Shown here piece by piece: positions 21,475 to 34,205 of a DNA stretch of 64,000 nucleotides; within the stretch, counting starts at the first letter, position 1; each line of letters begins with the position of its first letter. The DNA is taken from assembly GCA_949318235.1 (NCBI GenBank), contig OX439133.1, positions 13,188,646-13,252,645 of the forward strand, given 5' to 3'. The stretch is from Ecdyonurus torrentis. Taxonomy: Eukaryota > Arthropoda > Insecta > Ephemeroptera > Heptageniidae. The translations under genes and the position numbers were made by a program. The notes below the pieces were generated by a model. That model saw nothing but the letters and a program-made list of their open reading frames with translations, had not been told where the DNA came from and made no database searches.

Positions 21475-21969
21475 CCATATAGTTACCAAGTGAGAAAATA
21501 TCAGCGCCTGCCAAAATGTTAGGTTATGCAACTAGTTGCTTACATATGACCGACTAAATGCATAACTTGCAGGATACTAATGTTTTTCTCATAATATGCC
21601 AATAGAAATTCATTTTTTTGTAAATTTCCCTCTCTATAAATTTTGTTCATTATTTCTCAATTATTGCAGATCAATAATAATTTTATTTCTCGCGACTTAA
21701 GACGTTGAAGTGTCAATAATTGAAAAGCTTTTGTCAGATGATTAAAATAATAGTCAGTGATGACGTCACTATTTAGTCACGTGACTCTCAGCCTTACTTC
21801 ACGTAGATAATCCAAAGTGCTTTTAACTAAATGGAAAACTTCGACACGTCTTGTAATAATTTCGAACAATCTGCTTCTAATGAGCCGAGAATTAAGCGAG
21901 GTGGAGTCGAGAGTACGAAATCTTATATTATATTATAATAATAGATAATATATTATTATATTATAACTG

Positions 21970-23140
<1,171 letters not shown>

Positions 23141-23230
23141 CTCGTTTATAAATAAGTACAATTTACATTTTATATGTATCTATTTAAATGCGCAAACAAA
23201 ATAAATAATTTAATAATATGGAAGAACAAT

Positions 23231-23261
<31 letters not shown>

Positions 23262-23294
23262 GTCTTTAATATATATGTATTTTTTTTTTCTAAA

Positions 23295-23488
23295 TCGATA
23301 CTTACCGGTCGAATTGAACGAACTACACTTTACAGATTTGGAAAAAAAAGAACGTTCTACACTTAACTATTTCCAAGTTCCCCCATCTAGTTCTCATGTT
23401 AAAACGCGTAGAAGCGCCAAACGCAGATCGTTCATTTTGAGTGAAATTTGTAAAGTGTAGTTCGTTCACTTCGACGGGTAAACATCGA
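23295..23488. mobile_element. Palindromic MITE, about 194 bp
   Basis: Inverted ends TCGATACTTACCGGTCGAAT and TCGATGTTTACCCGTCGAAG continue inward through GAACGAACTACACTTTACA on both sides, about 45 bp in all. No target duplication could be assigned. The 66-codon frame across it is not credible. Confidence 0.75.
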
Positions 23489-23494
23489 AATGGG

Positions 23495-23700
23495 CCTTAT
23501 GGGCTTAAAATTAAAAAAAAAAAAATAAAATAAAGTTAATTTGCTCAAAGACCCTTCAAAATTTTTATATACTTGAAATTGTCTCAAGCTGACGTATCAA
23601 TCGTATCATTGTGCAATACGTTAGATTTTTTTGACGCGAAAAGTTTGAAACTCATGGCCGACGTCGATCCCCTACTCTCTTAACTTAATGAACCATTTGG
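23495..23700 (-). repeat. Dispersed repeat with GACGAGAAAAGTTTGA / GGCCGACGTCG, copy 1
   Basis: Inverted relative of 25230-25440 in the same arm and matching 45545-45770. Contains GGGCCTTATGGGCTTAAAAT at the left end. More distant relatives with the GTGACCCCCC...GTATCACTGT pattern are at 29340-29470, 43000-43130 and 61920-62095. Confidence 0.65.
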
Positions 23701-23835
23701 TTTGGTCAATAGATATTTCTTACCAACCGAAAATATATTTCATGAAAATACTTTTTGCAATACTATTTACACAGCAAATCCAATATTCTACCTATTCAAC
23801 AGCAATTATAGCTTATAGACTTAACATTTTTTAAC

Positions 23836-24297
23836 AATTGTAGGAGTGGTAAAGCTGATTTTGATATCTCAAAAGATATCATGATAGGGAGGGAGATTCG
23901 TGGGCAGCTCGGTGTGCATAGACTGATTCCTCCTAAAGCTAGAACTGCAGCTCGTGTCAAGAGTTATGTTTATAGGACTGTTACTAGCTTTAATGCTTTA
24001 CCTCGGGATTTGAAAATATGTGACCCTTCTCAATTTAAGGAGTCATTTTTTTCACCTTTGGTAGTACAGGAAATTACCAAATAATTTGTATATATGATTT
24101 ATTGACTATGACTTTGTTGTATTTTAAATTTTGTGTTAATATTAGTAAAGGGTGGCATACCACTTAATTGTGTAGCGGTATTTTATAATGCATTGTATGC
24201 ACCCTTCACCATTTTACATGCTGCATTTTGTGTAATGTTGTAATACTTATATGTATAATCTGGTGAAATGAATAAATAAAATAAAATAAATAAATTG
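23836..24297 (+). mobile_element. LINE 3' end fragment (RT C-terminus, 3' UTR, tail)
   Basis: A frame ending at TAA 24082-24084 encodes GVHRLIPPKARTAARVKSYV, then YRTVTSFNALPRDLKICDPS, the pattern (basic patch, Trp/Phe-NALP, FK motif) seen at the C-terminus of many non-LTR ORF2 proteins. About 170 bases of 3' UTR follow, then an (AATAA)n-like tail at 24265-24293. It is 5'-truncated, as LINE insertions usually are. Possible short target duplication ATTGT(G)TAGG on both sides. Confidence 0.72.
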
Positions 24298-24299
24298 TG

Positions 24300-24930
24300 T
24301 AGGATAATATTAATATTTATAACAAATTATTTAAATTAGTGTTTTATAATTCCTAATATGTTAAATATATCATTATAAATTTATTATATAAAGGATAATA
24401 AAAACTAAACATTATTATAAATAAAATTTGTTGTAAATATTAATAATAATAAAAAAAAAAAAAAAAAAAAATGTAATGGAGCTAAAGGAGCGGGAAAATG
24501 TGGGTAAAGCCAACGTGTCCAATTTAGCATTACGTTTATGGGGGGAAAAAAACGTATTCTTAGAATTTTGAGAAAACTACTCCATCGATGGGATACTTAA
24601 ATGAGAAATGCTTTTACACGCGTATTAAACCATTAATTTTTTTTGAGACTTTTTTAAACGGTTAGCATCCACTAGTTACATTGTTACATTTCTTATTGTT
24701 TTAAATTAAAGCTTTGATGAAATAATGACATTAAATGTTGAGGTAGTAATCATATAGTACAATGAAGTATGGATAAAAACAATAATTATCATTGTACATT
24801 TAACCATTAGTACTGAAATACCATATTTGTTATATCAATATGTTGAATTAATTCATCACAACTTACTTTTTTTATTCACTCTAGCTTTTTTTCTTATAAG
24901 ATTCACTATTACAATGACGTACAGTGCTCT
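24300..24930. other. AT-rich DNA within the left-only block
   Basis: Contains one copy of the GCGCGC-core repeat family at 24470-24660 (AAAACTACTCCATCGATGG). No gene seen. Confidence 0.5.
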
Positions 24931-24934
24931 ATAG

Positions 24935-25210
24935 GGTGGTTTCATTCATGTTAAAGTCAACGTGATAAGTATTTACTAAATAACATTGGCGGGTATAGGA
25001 AAATGTCACATTTTGCCAATCTAAGAATACCTGACAATTTTTTTGAGTGCATTGATGCTGTTAACAGGTTGAATTAGTACCTCAAGTATGCAAGAAAAAT
25101 AATAATGACTAATTTACCAACGAAAATAGCCAAAAACTACGTTTGTCCTATGCTGAGCAATGTTATTCATTGCTCAAGAAGAGCATTGAAAAGCACTCAA
25201 AATGACGTCA
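24935..25210 (-). repeat. CAGCATAGG repeat, single copy, left arm
   Basis: Contains GTCCTATGCTGAGCAATGTT and CATTCATGTTAAAGTCAACG. Mirrored at 45790-46030; the 2.9-kb arm difference ends within its left end (about 24960). Confidence 0.7.
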
Positions 25211-25229
25211 TGCGTACCCGCCCTTACCA

Positions 25230-25440
25230 AAGTTACTTAAGGGATTAGGGGACTGACGTCGGCCAGTAGACTCAAACTTTTCTCGTCAAAAAAAAAAAAA
25301 AAAAAGCTGAAATTTTGCACAATGATACTTCAGCTTGAGACAATTTTAAATATATAAAAATTTTGGGCGGGTCACCAATCACCATGCAAATTAATTTTAT
25401 AATTTTTTAAAATTTTAACCCCATAAGTACAATGTCATAA
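25230..25440 (+). repeat. GGCCGACGTCG dispersed repeat, copy 2
   Basis: Contains ACTGACGTCGGCCAGTAGAC and GGTCACCAATCACCATGC; inverted relative of 23495-23700. Mirrored at 45545-45770. Confidence 0.65.
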
Positions 25441-25887
25441 CCTATAATTTTTTTCTTTTTTCGGAACGGTCAAACATCATGTCATGACATTTATTCACGG
25501 CTAGGTGTGACGACTATTGAGCTACAAAACGACACAATATACAATATTTAGACCCGAAACACTTCTAGCTTTAGAGATATAAGGTTCTTATACTACTTCC
25601 TTATTTAGCAGAACGTGCAACGTTTTAAATTTAAGATTAATGAACAGCGAGATCAAATACAATTATTTATAAAGAAATTATTTAAATGTTTTAAAAATAT
25701 TATATTAAATATTCCAACAAAATGTTTTATTATTAACAACATACTAAAAATTTAATGTTATTATAAGTAATATAAATAGTCAATAATATTAAAACTAAAA
25801 TAGTTAACTGTGTAGCTACATTTCTATATACAGTAACTACTATTGTTGTATACATATCTATGTAATATATTAAAAATTGTTGTAGTG

Positions 25888-26264
25888 TGCAGAATGTTTT
25901 ATAAGAAATGAGACACAAAGGATTTTACGTATTTTAACCGCACCAATAAGATTCAATGAATAACAATGAGAGAGGTGTTCACTGCTGCACTTCTGCACCT
26001 TTTACTTGACTTTTATCATTTTGATGATCCAATTGGTCAAGACAGGAAACGAGTCATCCAAGCGACAAGTAAACATCATGCAAACAAAAGAGAAGGGATA
26101 ATGGGTGGGCGAGCATATTTTGGGTTGTTTTGATAAAAGTCAAGCAAAAGGCGGAGAAGTACAGCAGTGAATATCTCTCTTATTGTTATTCATCGACTCG
26201 CCAAGGTGCCGTAAAAATACGTAAAATCCTTTGTGTCCCATTTCTTATAAAACACCCTGTACAT
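25888..26264. mobile_element. Long palindromic MITE ending ACCCTGTA, left arm
   Basis: The arms (about 25888-26075 and 26090-26262) are inverted copies: GTTTTATAAGAAATGAGACA on the left against GTTTTATAAGAAATGGGACA on the right, with ACAAAGGATTTTACGTATTT on both. The 78-codon frame at 26130-26366 runs from this MITE into the next and is not a gene. Mirrored at 44722-45100. Confidence 0.8.
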
Positions 26265-26425
26265 CAGGGGCGTATCCAGGATTTTGCGACGGGAGGGGGC
26301 CAGTCATTATTGAGGATAGGAAAAGGGGAGAAACCACCCCCTTTTCGTATGCTTTTTGAGACCTGACGGGGGAGGGGGGAGGGTCCAGACCCAGAAACAA
26401 CCCACCGCCCCTGAATACGCCCCTG
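26265..26425. mobile_element. 161-bp hAT-like MITE, left arm
   Basis: Ends CAGGGGCGTATCCAGGA and CAGGGGCGTATTCAGGGGCG (inward) with near-perfect 8-bp flanks CTGTACAT and CTGTACAA. It landed at the end of the palindromic MITE. The ends are close to those of the 767-bp element at 3718. An inverted copy of equal length is at 44560-44720. Confidence 0.85.
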
Positions 26426-26429
26426 CTGT

Positions 26430-26960
26430 ACAACCTGTAGTTACCCTAACAAAAGAATTTCAATCAGTTTTTTTTCTTACAACAAAGCAACATGAAATTT
26501 TATGTGACGTCAGATTTATTATTCTGTTCCTTTGTTAACAACTGCAGCGCTAGCTCTGTCTCTCACTTGCTTTGTTTACTATTTATTACTGACAACTTTA
26601 GTTCAACAAATGTCTCAGTTTATTTAGCTAAATTTTAAGTATTCACAACATTTACATAATAAAAAATGATATCATGGTCTCTCTTAAGTTAAATTTTTTG
26701 GAAATATTATAAGTTTGAAAATGATGACTATAGATTTAAACGTTGTAGTTGTTACTTCAAACTTACTTCCTAAATTGTGCGGTCTTATAAACGTAATATC
26801 AACTCTTGACAACCTTGAGCTTCAAAATTTGTTGTCAAAAATAGGAAGAAGAAATAAAAAAATATTTAATTGGAAGCACTGAATATAGCAATTTAGTTTG
26901 TGAATCTGAACGCAACAATTGTTTCTAATTTTTGTTAATTTTCGTTTAGCCAATTATCAC
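26430..26960. other. Left-arm DNA without recognised element
   Basis: AT-rich; mirrored at 44020-44550. Nothing further recognised. Confidence 0.5.
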
Positions 26961-26963
26961 TTT

Positions 26964-27160
<197 letters not shown>

Positions 27161-27442
27161 CTTTACAATCATGACACAAAGTTAAAAAATAAAACATTTC
27201 GTATCAATTTCAATATAAATTCACGTAAAGTTAAAGTCTTGTAGTAAAGTTACATTATTGAGGTACAATAACATTCGATTGTTGCTTCAACATTTGCTAT
27301 AATATACTTCACAACACGCACTAACAATGCATTGAGATGGCAAGCAGCAACAAGACGGAAAAATGCACGGAAAAACACGTGCCTGCTTTCAAAACATGAC
27401 TGGAATTTTTAACATAATTTATGAACACATGGAGAGAAATTT

Positions 27443-28853
27443 AATTTTCAACATGGCTTTAGAAAAAAAAGTCTACTGAGTCCGCAATCTTTGACCTAAT
27501 AGATAGTATTTTGAAAAGTATCGATGATAAAGATAAAACAGCAGGCATTTTTTTAGATCTTTCAAAGGCTTTTGATGTAGTTGACCACGAAATTCTTTTA
27601 AAAAAGTTATTTTCTTACGGGATAAGGGGTAATAGTAATAATTGGATTAAATCATTTTTAAAAGATAGGAAGCAGTATGTCCATATTACTATAATAGAAA
27701 ATGGTAAAGAAGTTCATTACAAATCAGACGTGAGAACCATTAATCATTCTGTTATACAAGGATCATTAATGGGTCCCATTCTTTTCCTAATTTATATTAA
27801 TGACCTTCCGTTATGTGTAGATGACTCCGTACATCCAGTTGGATATGCGGATGATTCTAATTTTAAAATAATAGGCCCAAATAATAACATTCTTAGTAAT
27901 AATATTAAATCGCTTATCTCAGAAGTAAAATATTATTTCAATCAAAATGGCTTAAAATTAAATGTTGATAAAACTGAAATTATGCAATTTCAAAATTTAA
28001 GAAACAAAAATGAAAAAATAAAAGAAATTCAATGCGAGTCTGAATTAATAAAATTTGCACACGAAACCAAATTTCTAGGCATTATTATTGATGATAATTT
28101 AAGATGGTGTGAGCACATTGATTATATTTCTAAAAAACTTGCATCTACAATTTTTGCTATTAGAGAGCTAAAACACGAAAGCCAGATTGATTGTTTAATT
28201 ACTATGTATTATGCTAATTTTTACTGCCACATAAAATATGGGGTAACATGTTGGGGGAATTCTATTGATGCCATTAGAGTGTTTAAACTGCAAAAAAAGG
28301 TAATTAGGATTATTAGTGGCGCAAAATATAGAGCAGAATGTAGAGAAATTTTCAAAATACTAACTATTCTAACCCTACCATGTGTATATATAATGGAAAG
28401 TGCTTTAAAAGTAAAAAATAATTTGGAATTTTTTAAAAGTCATGAAATTCAGCATAGCCACAATACAAGGAATAACAAGGCAAAAATTCAAAGTATATAC
28501 AAAAGAACGGAAATGTACAATAAGGGTCCCTTCTGTGGTTCTCTAAACATTTATAATAATCTGCCATCCATATTAAGAAAGAAACCAGATCAAATTATGT
28601 TTAAAAGAAACTTAAAAACATTTTTATTAAATAAACAATATTATTCAGTCGATGAGTTTATTAACGACTCAGATAAGTAGTTATTTGTATATTGTTTTAT
28701 TTTTTATGTGTATTTGTTATTGTATATTGTTTATTGACCATCATTTCTATTTTGCTTGTGTTTTTTAAAGCAATAACCTGGACAGATGCATATTTTTATG
28801 TATTGTGTGTGTAGGATGAAAGAAATGAATCAAGAATTTTAAATTTTGAATTT
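27443..28853 (+). mobile_element. 5'-truncated LINE insertion (RT part and 3' UTR), left arm only
   Basis: Flanking sequences are contiguous in the mirrored right arm (near 43600) and in the direct repeat at 22375, so 27443-28853 is an insertion of about 1.41 kb. It starts inside the reverse transcriptase domain, as expected of 5' truncation, and ends about 170 bases after the stop. Target duplication is not clear in the AT-rich flanks. Confidence 0.88.
27451..28680 (+). pseudogene. Non-LTR reverse transcriptase fragment with frameshift
   Basis: The open frame 27511-28680 (389 codons) carries RT motif A (IFLDLSKAFDVVDH, catalytic Asp near residue 16), motif B-like QGSLMGPILFLIYIND (near residues 84-99) and motif C YADDS (near 112-116), followed by the thumb and a C-terminal tail with the LPSILRKKPDQIMFKRNLK pattern. 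Upstream, QHGFR (RT motif 2a) is present at 27449-27463 in another frame: an A8 run at 27473-27480 is one base short of keeping QHGFRKK joined to STESAIFDLI. The N-terminal endonuclease and the start of RT are missing. The type is Jockey/CR1-like. The catalytic residues are intact, but the truncated gene is not functional as a transposon. Confidence 0.9.
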
Positions 28854-29640
28854 ATAAAATTATAATATAAATAGTCATTAGCTGTGAAGTAAATACAAAA
28901 AATAGTAATATAAAAATATGTTATAACTTTTTTTTTAAATATTAATATTATTAAAAATACAATAAATTTAAAATTTTAGCAATAATAATATTTTTTTTCT
29001 TTATAAATTATTGTATTAAAATTTATTTTTACACAAAAATTTATTTATAAATCTTAATGTTGATATTATTGCAATGATTCAATTATCACTATCTTGTCAA
29101 AATAATGGGACTTAAACAAAACGTGAATAAAGTATTAAGGGTTGTATATAGATGGCTTGTATCTCAAAATCTAAAAAGAAAACTTCGAAATTTTATGATG
29201 CCATTTGAAAGTTAATAGTAACAGCTACCGATGATAAAATTTTCAGAACCCGTGACCATCAGATAAGAGAGAAACTAGTTATTGAAATTAACATGGACTC
29301 TTATGGGTCTAATTCTTCAAAAAATCAAAATTAAATATCTAGCATGGTGACCCCCCAAAATTTTTATATTTTTGAAGATACTTAATCCTAATGTATCACT
29401 GTACAGAATTTCAGATTTTTCTGTCTTTACAACTTTTTAGTCAAATCCCGCAGTACCTGATTTCCCGCCTTAATCCTATTGGCAGCCAGTTATTAAAAAA
29501 ATAATGTTTTCATTGATTAACCTGCCTAAATATGAAATTATTATCAACTTCGAAATAAAGAGTTCTTCAAATACATAACAAATAATAATAATATTTAAAT
29601 ATAAAAGATGAAAATTTAAGAACTCTAATATTGCTTCAAT
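28854..29640. repeat. Left-arm repeat DNA after the LINE insertion
   Basis: Continues the repeat shared with 22380-22900. 29160-29470 is a dispersed segment (GGTAGCTGTTACTATTAAC inverse, CCCGCAGTACCTGATTTCCC) with a direct copy at 61735-62095 outside the arms and the mirrored copy at 42990-43310. Confidence 0.65.
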
Positions 29641-30343
29641 CAGTTAAAAAAAATCTTAAATTTTTTTAATGTTTTAAAACACGTAATAGTTTGTCTAATA
29701 TTTCTCATTCAAATTTTAACAAAATCGGTGGTCATTTTCTCAAAAATCACAAAACAAAAAAAACAAACATATTTTCCCCATAAGCGTAATGTTAAACTAG
29801 GAGACCCTTAGCTTTCCCCGCATCTCCCCGCGCGCTAGACCGATTAGCTCGATTTTGTTAATTCAAACTTTACGAAAAGTTTCAGACTATTTCTTTGGAC
29901 AAATGAATAAAAAATTATATTTCTCGTGTATAAATAAGTATAATTTACATTTTATAGACATTTATTTATATGTGGAAACAAAATAAATAATTTATTGATT
30001 TGGAAAAACTATAAAAATATTGATTTTTTTAATTAAAATTTTTTTTTTCAAATATAAATACTAATGTAGAGTAATTTTCCATAATTTGTTATTTATTTAC
30101 TTATTTCAGGACAGTTTTTAAAATTCCAAGAAAATATATTTAAAAGGTCAAACATACGACAATTTTTGTTGATTTTATTCCATATTTACCATTTTTTTCC
30201 ATTTAATTTTTATGTTTATAACTTTAATAACAACAAACAAAGTGAGCAGCATATCTCGTGACATAAAAAGTCTTAAAGTGCATCAAGGTAAAAAAACAAT
30301 TTTGTATATTAAAGGCGTAGAACAACTTGAACAAAAACCATGT

Positions 30344-30592
30344 TTAATATCCTAACATATCTGAATATCAACGTTGATTTGGCAGACGTCATTGATTTCT
30401 AATTTATTTTCTATTAACGAAATAGCAGATGCGAGTTTCTGACGTCACAGCTCTCGCCTGGTCCACGCGCGTGGAAACAAGTGAGCTGTGACGTCATAGA
30501 CCAGCATCTGCCATTTTGTATATAGAAATTAAAGTAGATATCAATGTCTCCGGCCAAATTAACGTTGCTATTCAAGTACGTTAGGATATTAA
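30344..30592. mobile_element. Near-perfect palindromic MITE with two TGACGTCA sites, left arm
   Basis: Ends AATATCCTAACATATCTGAAT and AATATCCTAACGTACTTGAAT (inward, split by mismatches) with arms pairing all the way to the centre TCCACGCGCGTGGA. Each arm contains TGACGTCA next to an AGCTC motif. Mirrored at 41842-42090; a related element is at 32178-32408. Confidence 0.85.
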
Positions 30593-31552
30593 ACAAATTT
30601 ACTTTTTTGTTTAAGGTTTTCTAGATCTTTAATAATATTAATTTCCACCAGCATAGGAAATGCATAGAAATTGTTTAAAATATTTATAAATTTTATGATA
30701 GACTCATAGATTGTTTGATCATTTTTCTAGAAAATGAAATTCTATTGACATATATGAATAACATATTATATTTGGTTGAGTTTTGCGTCAAATGAAATCT
30801 CCATCAGATTGCATAGAATGGCCAAGCCAAAAGAAAGTATCTGCGATACCTGTATTGTTAAACATTGTAAATTTATTAACGTTCATTAAAAAAATAACAT
30901 ATCTTTAAATAAGTGTTTACATTATTATTTTTGAAAATAAGTCCTGTAAGCTTAAAACCGGTTCAAGCACCCAACCGAGCCAAAAGCATTTTTTTTTTTT
31001 ATTTATTTATTTTAAATTTTCAACCCATTTTTCCAGTTTTAACTCGATAACAATCTGTCTCGAGCTGAGCCCGTGAATTATCATGAGAAAACAAGCTTTT
31101 AACAATAAATACATTTAAAAAAATATTTAAAAAAATTAAACAAAGCAAGAGAAAAAAAAGAAGACATTTTTATATGATATCTTACAATATTGCATCATGC
31201 ATTAACCTAATTCTTCTAAAAATAATTTTTTCTTATTTACAATTTTCATTATTGATAACTATATTTCTCTTCATAAGCTCAAAATCTCACTTTCTTATTC
31301 CGGCTGAACTATCGACCTTAACGAGCTATAGTTTGTGCTTGGAGTTAACGCTTGATTTTAAATTGTCCCGGGTTTCAAGTCAAATAGGCTTCAAAATTTC
31401 AGCCCGGGCTATAAAAACTGCGAGTTCTTGCGTTTCTAAATTAAATAGAAATTTTCCATATATATAATTTCAACTAAAATTATAAGAAATTTAATAAAAC
31501 CGTAACATTAAAAGTCATATCAAAAAAAATATTTTTCTTTTTGTTCTTCCTT

Positions 31553-32040
31553 ACACATAAGTGCAGGGGACGCTCGGCATAGGTTGAGTGCGTATATAGC
31601 ACACCCCCGTGGAGACAGATATTATCCCGCCGAACAGCGGACATATAGGTAACGTATATGTATATCAACCACCGTATACTGTCTCTTCTCCTTACCGATT
31701 TGACATCACTCGCTCTTTCATTGAGCTAGTTAGTGAATCCCATCGACGCGTCACGCAAGTTTGACGATGATCTCTAGTAACCCTTACCGTGAAGTGCAGG
31801 TTACTAAAGTGAAGTAGCTTTGAAATCTGCTGTGTTATTGCTCTGAAGTACGTGACTTGATTGCGCCAACATCAGGCTACGGCGCTATCGTGTGGGAAGC
31901 GCTTCACATACCTCTTGCAACATTACGAGAACGAGCAAGAGGCGCTACATTGCTTACGTGAACGTTAGTAGTCCGGCCCTAAAAGGTCGCCAGACCCAAT
32001 GGCAAAGATCATTAGTACATTTTATTTACTTAAGATACGC
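31553..32040 (-). mobile_element. SINE-like element copy F (full length)
   Basis: Subfamily with ATATAGCACACCCCCGTGG. Mirror copy H (40378-40873) is nearly identical. A truncated relative G lies at the corresponding place in central module 2. Confidence 0.85.
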
Positions 32041-32177
32041 CAAAAAGTTTTATTTTACTTTTTGCATAACATGTGTGTAATAATAATTTTTTAATTTTAT
32101 GGATTTAATTATGGATTTCCTAATCACAAAAATAAATAATATCAGGCGCAGATCACCTTGAACTTCAAAGTTATGAA

Positions 32178-32408
32178 GTATCCTAACAAACCTAAAAATC
32201 AACGGTGATTTTTCCGAAGTCATTGACTTCTTATTTATTTTTCATTCACAAAATGGTCCAAGTGGTCAATGACGTCACAGCTTACATGGTCCTTGCGCTC
32301 GCAAAACAAGCGAGCTGTGACGTCAATGACAGCTCGTGCCATTTTGTGAGTGGAAAATAAATTACAAATCAATGACTCCGACCAATTTTCAGGTTTGTTA
32401 GGTTATTA
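32178..32408. mobile_element. Palindromic MITE at the inner end of the left arm
   Basis: Ends ATCCTAACAAACCTAAAAAT and AACCTAACAAACCTGAAAAT (inward); arms pair to a centre near TTGCGCTCGCAA. It has TGACGTCA in both arms. Only its left half is present in the right arm (40105-40196): homology stops at about 32269/40105, in the middle of this palindrome. Confidence 0.82.
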
Positions 32409-33735
32409 CATAACTTCTATGTTCAAAGTGATGTATCATTAGAATATTTTAAACACTCGATCAAATATTTATTTTCTGATGATTCATGAAAGGACAATTT
32501 ACACTTTACAGTGAATTTTTAAAAGTAATGAAAGCTGAATCTCACTTTCTTTCCCTTGTTGTATAAAATACATTAATTACTAGATATGGGATGTTTATAT
32601 TTCATTATTTCACAATGTAAGTAATATAAAATATTAAATTTTGATTCGATTGCATCATAAATTGAATAGATTATCATTTTACTTTAGAATGTATTTCTAA
32701 TTTACTATTAACATATAATTTATAATTTATTTTTTATATTTGTTAAACTATAATTTAAAAAAAAATTATTTTTAGTAAAAAAAAAATATATATATATGAT
32801 CAATTATAAATATAAAATTTAAACGCTTTATATATAAACTAATTTTATATTAATACAAAATACAAAATAAAAATTTATTTTATTATAAATATTTATAGAA
32901 AAGTCGAAAAGTCATATTAATTCTCATCATTCTGTCTTTGAGTTTAAAAGCTATTAGCACAGTAAAAAAAGTATAAAAAAAAAAAACGTTGCAAATAATT
33001 GCTTTCATTTTAATCTGTAATAGCATTATATATATATTTTTTTTTTTTGGCAGAAAGAATATAAAATAGCGTCTATCAGTAATTTGAATAGTCTCAACTA
33101 CCATTAGTTTTCTCTAATGAAATATGTAATGATATAAAAAAAGTGATAAAGTCTAAAATGGTCACAAACTTAAAATATTATGTTTGACTTTTTGAGAGTA
33201 TATTTCAGCAGTGATTCTATTAAACTAAAATTCGTATCAATGTTTTAATTTTTTAAAATTTTATAATAACAATGACTTAAAGATTTTAATAAATAAATTA
33301 TAAGGTCTAAAAAGTTTGTATTAAACCCCCTCACTATCTGAACCAAAACAAAAACTTATTTTCTTTGATTATTATTAGTATAAAATATCGAGCACTTATT
33401 TGTAGCAGTAATATATGAGAATTTAAATATAAATAAATAAATCGCTACTGGTTATTTAAAAGTTTCTAGTGGCAAAGTAGGTGTTAAAAGTGGCCGATCT
33501 TTAATAATATGCAGCGTTTAATCTAGTTTCTTAAGCTAAAATCTTAACAAACATTTAAGAAGCCTATGTTACTTTAACTATATAATTTTGAAAAATCTAA
33601 CACCAATGCTTAAATATATAAATTATTAACCTACCGTTTTTATTATTATTATTATTATTATTTTTTTTTTTTGTATATATAAAAAAAAACTTTTATTTTA
33701 TTAAAAGAGTAATACATAATTCCAGCTACTTTAGT
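32409..33735. other. Inner part of central module 1
   Basis: AT-rich; direct relative of 37402-39240. No coding region credible. Confidence 0.55.
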
Positions 33736-33794
33736 AGAAGCCAAAGAAAGTATCTGCGACACTTGAAATATTAAACATTGTAAATTTACAAAAG

Positions 33795-33800
<6 letters not shown>

Positions 33801-33870
<70 letters not shown>
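33801..33870. repeat. (TA)n tract left of the foldback element
   Basis: About 70 bases of TA repeats ending at the element border. Confidence 0.95.
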
Positions 33871-33874
<4 letters not shown>

Positions 33875-34153
33875 AGCATCAAAACCCGAAATTGACCCAA
33901 ACTAGATATTTTTGCTCATTTCGGCTTTTGGTTTGTCGCTTTTTGCCAAAACCCGGAATTCCAGTTTATTTCGGCTTTTGGTCACGAAATTTTGATCCAT
34001 ACTAGTTTTGAGCATTTCGCAAAAAGCAAAACCCGGTGTAAACATTCATATCTAGTTTTGGTCATTGAATTTTGACCAGAACTAGTTGTGGTCAAAATAC
34101 AAAAAACATAAGCCGAAAAATGAACATTTCTGAACTCAATTATTTGATATAAG

Positions 34154-34205
<52 letters not shown>

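Larger units (their letters stand above)
30825..33735 (+). repeat. Central module, copy 1
   Basis: Begins GAAAGTATCTGCGATACCTG, continues through ACCGGTTCAAGCACCCAA, the GGCTGAACTATCGA block, SINE copy F, a palindromic MITE and TTAAAAGTGGCCGATCTTTA, up to the next GAAAGTATCTGCGACACTTG at 33736. Copies 2 and 3 follow in direct orientation. The left arm of the large inverted repeat ends inside this module. Confidence 0.75.

Noticed and set aside
21094..21531. Repeat proteins of the FIHS / RSFV type, also at 46630-46976
   Set aside because: They are a tetranucleotide microsatellite read in frame; there is no non-repeat coding sequence around them.
26130..26366. 78-codon frame conserved in both arms
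   Set aside because: It runs across the border of two MITEs; conservation only reflects the arm duplication.
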